DNA of 64,000 nucleotides from Ahaetulla prasina (taxonomy: Eukaryota; Chordata; Lepidosauria; Squamata; Colubridae): positions 138,731,920 to 138,795,919 of the forward strand of contig NC_080540.1 in NCBI RefSeq assembly GCF_028640845.1, read 5' to 3'. This document shows, one piece after another, positions 55,099 through 64,000 of the stretch. The notes below the pieces were generated by a model. It saw only the letters and a program-made list of their open reading frames with translations, had not been told where the DNA came from and searched no databases. Numbering within the stretch: position 1 is the first letter of the stretch; each line of letters begins with the position of its first letter. The position numbers and the translations under genes were made by a program.

Positions 55099-55597
55099 TT
55101 GGGAGGTAACTTACCCATTTTTTGGAGCGCAACATTTCTAGGAATCGGGAGAATAAGAATTTATGTTAGATCATTTCCTGTAATGTATTGCCCTTCAATT
55201 CTGAGAGACGTCCCCCATTATAAACTTGTCCAGGAAACATTGCTGGTGATTTGTAGCAGGGAAAAACTCAGATGCAGTACAGATAGTCCTTGGCCTGCTG
55301 ACCACCAAGCTGTGCTACTGAATCCCAACCAACTAGAGTGATCGTTCAAAGTTACAACAACACTGAAAAAAGTGACTTATGACAATTTTTCACACTTACG
55401 ACTTTTGTCACATCCCCAGGAACATGTGATCAAAGTTCAGATGCTTGGCAACTGAGTCACATTTATGACGGTCGCAGTGTCCCAGGGTCATGTGATCCCC
55501 TTTTGCAACCTTCTGACCAGCAGACTTAGGGGCCGTGATAGGTCAGGCTGTAAGAAGCCTGTTATTAGAACACAGCAGCCTGCAATTACTGCAGGTT
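55099..55597. other. Spacer between the two 4.45-kb copies
   Basis: Mosaic: unique-looking DNA to about 55278, a CAGGTAGTCCTC-family fragment (55279-55515) with a 45-bp foreign patch, then a SINE fragment ending GATTACTGCAGGTTCAAG-like at the junction (AATTACTGCAGGTTCAAG). Confidence 0.7.
55523..55597 (+). mobile_element. tRNA-derived SINE, cut at its B box
   Basis: GTGATAGGTCAGGCTGTAAG, CTGTTATTAGAACACAGCAG and TGCAGGTTCAAG, then it stops and the duplicated block starts. Full copies continue TCCCACC. Confidence 0.82.
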
Positions 55598-57022
55598 CAA
55601 GCTTATCTGTGGACCAGAGCTCAGAGTTTTTAAAGCTTGTCGTGGTCTTAAAATTGCAGTTTTATAACTGATGACACAACAGTTTGCAGTGTCCCACCTG
55701 TCACTGCAGTTAAAAATTCAAGGCTCAGCACATTTTTCACGGTAGCTCGACTGAAATTTCAAGGATCGGCTTATCCATGGATGGACTTTTCCACATAATG
55801 CATATAATTATCTGAATGGTTAAGGGTTTGATTCTTAATTTAGCAAACAATATGACTTTTGTTAAATATACCTTCAGGATATTTAAAACACTAATTATTT
55901 CAATAGCATATTAATTGAGTCAGATGCCAGACTTTGGTTTTAAAGTCTCTACTCGGTAGACGACAATTCAATTTTAAGGTCTGCTGAACCAACATGTCCC
56001 TGAAAAATGTCAGCTTTCATGGCTGTGAGTCTAATAACTGCTGGGTTTTGTATTCGTGGACGTCTATTACTTATTGGTGGGTGCAAATTCCAGCTTCAGA
56101 TCTCACTGTCACAGGTTAAAATGGCCTCAGCAGAAGCAAGAGAACTATCCTTGAAACTAATATTGGTCTCATCTAAGTTGATTTGCTGGGCCAGTGGTAT
56201 GGTATACATTCTCCAAAGCTTGTTTGTAACGAAGAGTCTGAAATGGATGGGTGCCAGCGCTTAACTGGTCATTTCTGAGGTCTAATCCATTCCTGGTGCC
56301 TGACTCTATGACCACCCTTCCTTCCATGGCATGAGGCCTTTATTGGTGCATGTGGAACTCTCCTGCAATTTGCATGCTTGTTCCAGTAGTTTCAGTCTTA
56401 GGGCAAGCCAGGGTCACCCTTTTAGGAAATAAATCTGAGAGTTGTGGAAAAGAAATAATCTCAAGGAAACAGTGTGTGTCCTGGTCTTTGGTGATGGGTC
56501 AGCACTTATTGCTGGCAGGAATTGCGGTCCCAAGCCAGACACTGTTGCTACTGTTTAAGGGTGACCGCTTCTTTTAGAAGTAGCTGCCGCCAGTCTGCTT
56601 GGAATGCTGCAGCACACAAGTTGTCCATGCCAAGTTGGAATGGGCCAGTTTGGGCACAAAGGCAGAAGTCGGAAATGTACTTCCCTAGGTATTTTTCATA
56701 ATGTTTCCTGAAAACAAATCTCTGTAATACTCCTGTCCATGGAGCCTAAGTTCCTTATCCTTTGAATTGTGGAAGAACTTGCTTTATTCAGTTTGTTAGT
56801 TCAGTTGCCTGTCATGAAATGACTTACAAGCAGTCCTAAATCTTTGGTTGTAGATAAAGGAGGTCAATATAATTGTCATGGTATGTTAGGCAAACTAGGT
56901 GAAGAGCCATCATGCTTGGTGTATATACTGTGTGGTCAAGTTCCATTCCTTTCTCCTGCCATCTCTCAAGATTTAACTTCTGGAAAATTAGGAGAAGAAG
57001 CTCAGCAGTGATATATTCAGGG

Positions 57023-57075
<53 letters not shown>

Positions 57076-59548
57076 CCTTTATACAAAGCATTCAGAGAAT
57101 TGGTATATTTTTTTCAGTCAACTAGATCAGGGGTCTCCAACCTTGGTCCCTTTAAGACTTGTGGACTTCAACTCCCAGAGTTCCTCAGCCAGCTTTGCTG
57201 ACTCTGGGAGTTGAAGTCCACAAATCTTAAAGGAACCAAGGTTGAGACTCTGAACTAGATTAAGTAAATAAAGTTTCTTTTTTATATATATATAAAAGTT
57301 TTATTTTACATTCATATCCAACAACTCATCCAATGTACAGTCATATACAATTAGTCGGGCTTGCCCAGTCACCACCCCCTCCTTTTAACTCTCTTTTCTC
57401 TTCTACCTTCTTCTACTTTCCAGCCCTTCCTCCCCTCCCCTTCCCTTATCTACATCCTCTCCTCCTTCCACCCTACACCTTCCTTCTCCTCTTCTACCCC
57501 TCTTCCTTCCTCTTCTCCTCTTCTCCCTCTTCTCCTCTTTCCTACCTCCTACTCTCTCCTCTTTTCCCCCTCCCCACCATTCTAAAATGGTAGCTGGGCA
57601 GACCCGACCCTACATTAATTATATTTATACATCTTCAATAATCCCTGTACATTAACCATCACTCCATCCTCTACCCTCAACCCCCCCAATTCCCTCCCCT
57701 TACCCCCTACCCCCGACTTCCCAGAACAAAATGCACGGTATCAAAACTAACGATCATAATCCAAAATAAATCCTAAATTATAATCTCTAGTCACTCCACA
57801 CATAATCACACTCTAAATTCCCCTCTCCTTCAGAAATATATCTAATACAAAATATTTCCTAAATTTACTCATATGCTATTCAATATTTTTTTATCTGATA
57901 CTTATTTTGAATATAATCAATCCACATTTTCCATTCTAAAATATATTTTTCTATAGTATATATATATACTATAATATATATATACTATTATAATATATTC
58001 TATAATATATTTTGTATAGTCTTTCAAATAAGCAGAAATTTTTGCCATTTCTGCCAGATTTGATACTTTGAGTGTCCATTCTTCAATTGTAGGTAATTCT
58101 TCTTTCTTCCAATATTGAGCAATCAAAAGTCTTGTGGCTGTTATTAAGTTCAAAATCAATTTAGTCTCTATAGCTGTACAATCCATAATTATTCCAGTAA
58201 ATAGAGTTTCTTGAACTGTAATTCAATCTGTAATCTTTCATTTTATATAATAATGAGGCCTAACACTGGTCTATGATTTGTACTCTGCACAAATTATACA
58301 GAGTCCCTTGGAACATATTTAGGTTGTCTTGTTTATACTCTCATGAGCCCATATGGTTTAGTTACTCCCTTTTGGGGAGATCGCTGATGTGAGGTGAACG
58401 TAATCTATTCCATTATCTTCTTGCCCTAGCATTTGAAATTTACCAAAGGCATGAAAAAAAAAGGGGGGGGGAGGAGGAGGAGGCAAACTCAGGCATGAGA
58501 AACATGCATCCAAAAACTAATTCTCTTGGTCAGAAGCTTTTACAGAGAGTAGACTGCTGACAACCAAGCTGTGCTACCGAATCCTAACCAAACAGGAGAC
58601 TCAAGTCCTGTTTGTGTGTGCAAAACAGTTCTTCTTTCTACGTCATGGGTTTTATTATTTGGAGAGGTGCTATCGGAAATTCATATTCTCTTGACTTTGA
58701 ACTACAGATCCCAAGATTCCTTGGGAATGAGAAAACTAGCATCTAATTTTGCAAGTAATTCAAGATGGATTAAATGCCTAACCAAATTGCTGTGATTTCC
58801 AAATTTCAGGAAAGTTGCCTTATTTCTCCTGGCAGTGGGATCTTGCTAATTTAAGAGAGTGAAGCCCAGGGGAGAAGACGTGAGAGTGGAAATTTCAACT
58901 CTGTTCTGGCCATCTTTAGTTCTTCTCTATCCCCATCCCCAGCACCACCTTGGAATTGAAACTATTATAGCTCCTGCATCAGTTGCTACACTACCTTCAT
59001 CCCCTTTTCATGTGGTATAATCAGTGGTGGGATTCAAATAATTTAACAACCGGTTCTCTGCCCTAATGACCAGCTGAGTAGGTGTGGCTTGGTGGTCATG
59101 TGACCATGTGGGCGTGGCCAACTCAACATCACTCACGTCGATGCGTGCTTCGCCTTAGGGTTAACCAGAGAGGCAGTTTCTGTAAGCAGGGCAATAAAGA
59201 TTAGGCTAGAAACAACACCGGAATGTTTCCTTCCTGCCTTCCTTACAGGATTAGCCCTGTAAAGTGAAAAAAAACAAAATAAGGTATCTTCCAACACCCG
59301 GTTCTCTGAACTGCTTAGAAAGTTAACAACCGGTTCTCCCGAATAGGTGCGAACTGGCTGAATCCCACCACTGGGTATAATCCCACACAAGTGTCTTATT
59401 ACTGCCACAACCTTTCCATGGCCAAAAACAGTGCCTTGTTTCCAAGGAAATCTTTTTTAATTCTTAATGTTGCGATAAAGCGTGATTCTCTTCCAGCCTT
59501 GTTTGTGCAACTTGTTTTAAGGTCATTTAGCTTAACTTAAACTGAAAG
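55598..59548. repeat. 4.45-kb tandem duplication, copy 2
   Basis: Same contents as copy 1: (CA)n near 57030-57074, MITE 57129-57252, L1 end 57280-58195, G-run near 58458, hAT 59022-59373. The copies part after TTAACTTAAACTGAAAGC. Confidence 0.95.
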
Positions 59549-60250
59549 CCTTTTTTAAAAACATGATCCAGGAATTTCTGGCGGAAAACTAGGGAGTTTT
59601 AAATCTAACCAAAAAAAAGTAATTAAGTAATAATAAATAAATGCACATTTCTTTTCTCTAGAATACAGCAGAATCCTTTTGCCCAGCATTCTATCAGCAC
59701 TATTTCCACTGGGGGTAGGGATGAGTGGAACAACTTCTGTCTATCAGATTGTTTGACTTGATATCATTATAAAATAAATGCACATTTCTTTGCTCTAGAA
59801 TACAGCAGAATCCTTTTTGCCCCGACCTGGTCTGACTTCTGTTTAAATTCAGGTTCTGTAGCTACTAATTACATTGTTAGTAAGAGATGTGCTCAGCAAA
59901 CAATTACCTTTCTGATTTATGTCAAACCAGTGCTATACTTTTTGTTTGACTGAGATGCCTCTATCATTTACAGTTCTGGAAAGAAGCTTTCATGCCATTA
60001 TATTCCCTTAAGACGGATGAATAGGAGTGGGTCGTGATGACAACTCCATGGATATCACTAGATTGGGTTGATGTTTCTCAGCCAGGACTGCATTGTAGAC
60101 TTTCAGTATTAAAGTGGAGGAAGTGGAAGAAAGCAGATACATAATCATATTATAAAGAGGCAATGTTGGTAAAAGTTCAGATCACATAAGGGGAACCAAT
60201 AATGACCCAACACTGAAAAGACAGAAGTATCATTAGTCAATAGAGATTGG
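59549..60250. other. No gene recognised; small local duplication
   Basis: AAATGCACATTTCTTT then CTAGAATACAGCAGAATCCT occurs twice, near 59640 and 59778. Otherwise unique-looking. Confidence 0.55.
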
Positions 60251-60261
60251 ATTTAAGGATT

Positions 60262-61140
60262 GAGATTATTATTATTATTATTATTTATTAAATTTTTATA
60301 CCGCCCTTCTCCCGAAGGACTCAGGGCGGTTACAGCCATAATAAAACAACAGCAATGTACACATAAAACCATAATTAAAAAACTTATTATACAAATGGCC
60401 GAATTAAAACATTAAAACTAATTAAAATCCTATTAAAATCCTATTAAAATCCTATTAAAATCCTATTAAAATCCTATTAAAATCCTATTAAAATCCTATG
60501 CCAGTCTGGTGCGAACAAACAAATAGGTCTTCAGCTCACGGCGGAAAGTCCGAAGGTCTGGCAGTTGCCAGAGTCCAGGGGGAAGTTCGTTCCAAAGGGT
60601 GGGAGCCCCCACAGAGAAGGCCCTCCCCCTGGGGGCCGCCAGCCGACATTGCTTGGTGGACGGAACCCTAAGGAGTCCCTCTCTGTGCGAGCGTACAGGT
60701 CGGTGGGAGGTATTCGGTAACAGCAGGCGGTCCCGTAAGTACCCTGGCCCTAAGCCATGGAGCGCTTTAAAGGTAGTTACCAACACCTTGAAGTGCACCC
60801 GAAAGACCACAGGTAGCCAGTGCAGACTGCGCAGGAGAGGTGTTACATGGGAGCAACGTGTGGCTCCCACTATCACCCGCGCAGCTGCATTCTGAACCAA
60901 CTGGAGCCTCCGGGTGCTCTTCAAGGGGAGCCCCATGTAGAGAGCATTACAGTAGTCCAAGCGAGAGGTAACCAGAGCGTGAGTGACCGTGCATAAGGCA
61001 TCCCGGTCAAGGAAGGGGCGCAACTGGTGAACCAGGCGAACCTGGTAAAAAGCCCTCCTGGCGACGGTCGTCAAATGATCTTCGAAGGACAACTGTCCAT
61101 CCAGGAGGACGCCCAAGTTGCGCACCCTTTCAAGGTTCAA
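60262..61140 (-). mobile_element. CR1 LINE 3' end, minus strand
   Basis: Minus-strand frame of 214 codons: ERVRNLGVLLDGQLSFEDHL, VTSRLDYCNALYMGLPL, LWNELPPGLWQLPDLRTF and a stop at about 60496. The 3' UTR contains seven copies of an 11-bp unit and ends in ACCGCCCTTCTCCCG / (TTA)n. It is 5'-truncated at 61140, with no frameshift in what remains. Confidence 0.93.
60420..60498. repeat. 11-bp tandem repeat in the CR1 3' UTR
   Basis: About seven exact copies of ATTAAAATCCT. Confidence 0.95.
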
Positions 61141-61379
61141 CTTCTTCTGAATGGAATTGGATTCCTTGGAGAGAGGAAGTTTGCAACCTGGCTTCAGCTG
61201 TTCCTGAATTTCCAGGTGGTGACTGTGATAAGGACTGTTTTGGCATTTCTAAGGCTGATACACCAAATATGCCCTTTCCTCAACTAGTCAGATTTAGCAA
61301 CAATTACTCACATCTTGTAACATCTCATCAAGTACTCACATGGTCTTTTGTGGAGGGCGGTACTGGGAAAGCTCTAACT

Positions 61380-62582
61380 CAGTGTTTCTCAACCCTGGCA
61401 ACTTTAAGACTGTGTGGACTTCAACTCCCAGAATTGCCCAGCCAGCAAAATTGACTAGGGAATTCTGGGAGTTGAAGTCTGCATGTTCTAAAAATGCCAA
61501 GATTGAGAAACGCTGCTCTAAATGATACAAACTGTGGCAGCTGAGATGCCCATGTTGAAAGATTAGCACTAGTTCCCAGTTGTTTCCCAGGCATAATTTA
61601 AGGCAGGGGTCTCCAACCTTAGCAACTTTAAGACTTGTGGACTTCAACTCCCAGAATTGCCCAGCCAGCAAAATTGACTAGGAATTCTGGGAGTTGAAGT
61701 CTGCATGTTCTAAAATGCCAAGATTGAGAAACGCTGCTCTAAATGATACAAACTGTGGCAGCTGAGATGCCCATGTTGAAAGATTAGCACTAGTTCCCAG
61801 TTGTTTCCCAGGCATAATTTAGGCAGGGGTCTCCAACCTTAGCAACTTTAAGACTTGTGGACTTCAACTCCCAGAATTGCCCAGCCAGCAAAATTGACTA
61901 GGAATTCTGGGAGTTGAAGTCTGCATGTTCTAAAATGCCAAGATTGAGAAACGCTGCTCTAAATGATACAAACTGTGGCAGCTGAGATGCCCATGTTGAA
62001 AGATTAGCACTAGTTCCCAGTTGTTTCCCAGGCATAATTTAGGCAGGGGTCTCCAACCTTAGCAACTTTAAGACTTGTGGACTCCAACACCCAGATTTGC
62101 CCAGCCAGCAAAATTGACTGGGGATTTCTGGGAGTTGAAGTCTGCATGTTCTAAAAATGCCAAGATTGAGAAACGCTGCTCTAAATGATACAAACTGTGG
62201 CAGCTGAGATGCCCATGTTGAAAGATTAGCACTAGTTCCCAGTTGTTTCCCAGGCATAATTTAAGGCAGGGGTCTCCAACCTTAGCAACTTTAAGACTTG
62301 TGGACTTCAACTCCCAGAATTGCCCAGCCAGCAAAATTGACTAGGGAATTCTGGGAGTTGAAGTCTGCATGTTCTAAAAATGCCAAGATTGAGAAACGCT
62401 GCTCTAAATGATACAAACTGTGGCAGCTGAGATGCCCATGTTGAAAGATTAGCACTAGTTCCCAGGTGTTTCCCAGGCATATTTATAGGTCTCCAACCTT
62501 AGCAACTTTAAGACTTGTGGACTTCAACTCCCAGAGTTCCTCAGCCAGCTAAGTCTTAAAGTTGCCAAGGTTGGAGACCCCT
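61380..62582. repeat. 221-bp tandem array built on a hAT-type MITE
   Basis: The landmark CTCTAAATGATACAAACTG occurs at 61516, 61737, 61957, 62179 and 62402 (spacing 220-223). Each unit is a MITE-like hairpin (CAGGGGTCTCCAACCTTAGC ... GCCAAGATTGAGAAACGCTG) plus about 85 bp of linker (GTGGCAGCTGAGATGCCC, CCAGTTGTTTCCCAGGC). The array ends with a compact MITE at about 62488-62582. Confidence 0.94.
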
Positions 62583-62589
62583 GATTTAA

Positions 62590-63275
62590 GGTGTTAGTGA
62601 ATCTTCTGCCCAAGGAGCTGCTGATTCAGTTCTACAGAGGAATTATTGAGTCTGTCATTTGCACCTCTATAACTGTCTGGTTCGGTTCTGCAACCCAACA
62701 AGAAAAACACAGACTTCAGAGGATAATTAGAACTGCAGAAAAAATAATTGCTACCAACCTGCCTTCCATTGAGGACCTGTATACTGCACGAATCAAGAAG
62801 AGGGCCGTGAAAATATTTACAGACCCCTCGCATCCTGGACATAAACTGTTTCAACTCCTACCCTCAAAATGACGCTATAGAGCACTGCACACCAGAACAA
62901 CTAGACACAAGAACAGTTTTTCCCCGAAGGCCATCACTCTGCTAAACAAATAATTCCTTCAACACTGTCAAACTATTTACTAAATCTGCACTACTATTAA
63001 TCTTCTCATTGTTCCCATCACCCATCTCCTCCCACTTATGACTGTATGACTGTAACTTTGTTGCTGGCAATCCTTATGATTTATATTGATATATTGACCA
63101 TCATTTGTGTTTTAAATGTTGTACCTTGATGAACGTATCTTTTCTTTTATGTACACTGAGAGCATGTGCACCAAGACAAATTCCTTGTGTGTCCAATCAC
63201 ACTTGGCCAATAAAAAAAAATTCTATTCTATTCTATTCTATTCTATTCTATTCTATTCTATTCTATTCTATTCTA
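62590..63275 (+). mobile_element. L3/CR1-type LINE 3' end with (TTCTA)n tail
   Basis: A frame encodes ELLIQFYRGIIESVICTSIT, VWFGSATQQEKHRLQRII and DPSHPGHKLFQLLPSK, the ORF2 C-terminus. The 3' UTR matches the copies at 12560 and 44399, with CACTTGGCCAATAAAAAAAA and about ten TTCTA pentamers. Confidence 0.9.
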
Positions 63276-64000
63276 AACACCTTGGACCTAGATATCTGAG
63301 GGACCTTTTCTTCTGCTAAGAATCTGTCCAGATGATAACATGAGCAGGAGACTCCTGGCTTTCCCAGGTTGTCACTTGGCATGCAGGTGAGGTCCTTTCT
63401 CTGTTTCATTCCAAGCTATGAAACACAGTCCCTGCAAACCTGCCTTCTTTGCCTTTTGAAAAGCAATCAGGCATATTTCTTCTGCCAGACTTTTTACCGT
63501 TGCAGTTTTCATATGGTTTTAATCTTTTGATTTTGTATATTTGTACTTTACATTTTTATCAGTGTCAGCCATGGATGTTCAATGCAAATATAAAAGTGGA
63601 ATTTCAATGAATACATGACCCCATACTCCATCTACATTTTCTTCCCTTCTCCTCAGAATCATGCAGTCATATTTCCTCCTTTGTCATATAGTCTTCAGGA
63701 TGCCGAAGTTAACCATCATGATATTTTGGTAAAGCCAGAGATAAACAGTGAAATCAGAGGTAACAGTGCTTTCAAAGTGGTGAAGAATTTCAACAGTTGA
63801 TATATAATATGGGAGGGGTGAAATACTCCTGGTTTGGACTGGATTGGCTGATCTGGTAGCGATGGCGGCAGGTGGTTCAGAGAACTGGTAGCAAAAATCC
63901 CTGCCCCCCCCCGCCCATGCCCACCCAATCGCCTGGTCGTCTGCTTGCCCGCTTGCCACTTCTTTTAAAAAATGCTTTTTAAAGGTAAAAAAAAGGCTCT
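63276..64000. other. Unassigned DNA at the right edge
   Basis: Contains one candidate exon (63658-63760) and, from about 63825, CTGGTTTGGACTGGATTGGC with GAGAACTGGTAGCAAAAATC, which resembles the interior of the CAGTGGTGGGATTCA hAT family. Not otherwise resolved. Confidence 0.45.

Noticed and set aside
14263..55597. tRNA-like A and B boxes at several sites
   Set aside because: They are the heads of SINEs; none folds into a complete tRNA and all continue into SINE bodies.
52907..57593. Proline/leucine-rich plus-strand frames at 52907 and 57333
   Set aside because: C/T-rich 3' UTR of an L1 element read on the opposite strand.
61380..62582. CRISPR-like array of regular repeats
   Set aside because: Units are about 221 bp with conserved spacers, contain transposon ends and lie in a vertebrate genome.

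Overview
The window is nuclear DNA of a squamate reptile, most likely a snake. The evidence is the repeat landscape: CR1 LINE 3' ends with a YADD reverse transcriptase, L3/CR1-type LINE tails ending in (TTCTA)n or (TTATG)n pentamers, a BovB-tailed Sauria-type SINE, several tRNA-derived SINE families, an L1 3' end and many short palindromic hAT-type elements. The base order looks vertebrate throughout: long introns, GT-AG splice sites and a CpG-richer promoter. There are no prokaryotic features.

Three conserved vertebrate genes can be assembled exon by exon from 8.5 to 33.4 kb, in an order I recall as the same as on human 17q25 (PDE6G, OXLD1, CCDC137). PDE6G (minus, coding exons at 11134-11279, 10303-10343 and 8559-8635, 87 aa) encodes the inhibitory gamma subunit of rod phosphodiesterase 6. 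OXLD1 (minus, coding exons at 20999-21070 and 19110-19553, 171 aa) encodes a small oxidoreductase-like-domain protein. CCDC137 (plus, six coding exons from 21305 to 32286, 265 aa) encodes a very basic, nucleolar-type coiled-coil protein. OXLD1 and CCDC137 are head to head, with 234 bp between their start codons, so they probably share a bidirectional promoter.

The rest is repeats and segmental duplications. From 1 to 9.9 kb, 1.24-kb tandem units and a duplicated copy of the PDE6G 3' region lie downstream of PDE6G; the duplicated copy lacks the last PDE6G exon. The 6.5-kb fourth CCDC137 intron holds a CR1 element, interrupted by a 2-kb hAT-type element, which itself contains a GC-rich minisatellite and a smaller hAT element. 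From 33.4 to 64 kb I see no convincing gene. That part holds a tandem duplication (44.07-51.02 kb) with a truncated Ty3/gypsy element at its junction, a second tandem duplication of about 4.45 kb (51.14-59.55 kb), a 221-bp tandem array built on a hAT-type MITE (61.38-62.58 kb), and LINE/SINE insertions, many with readable target-site duplications.

The only genes that clearly work are the three named above. They are unrelated in function (phototransduction, mitochondrial, nucleolar) and are neighbours by ancestry rather than by pathway. I found no CRISPR array, rRNA or free-standing tRNA gene, and no evidence of a new multi-gene system. The unusual content is structural: nested transposons, microhomology junctions and repeat seeding.
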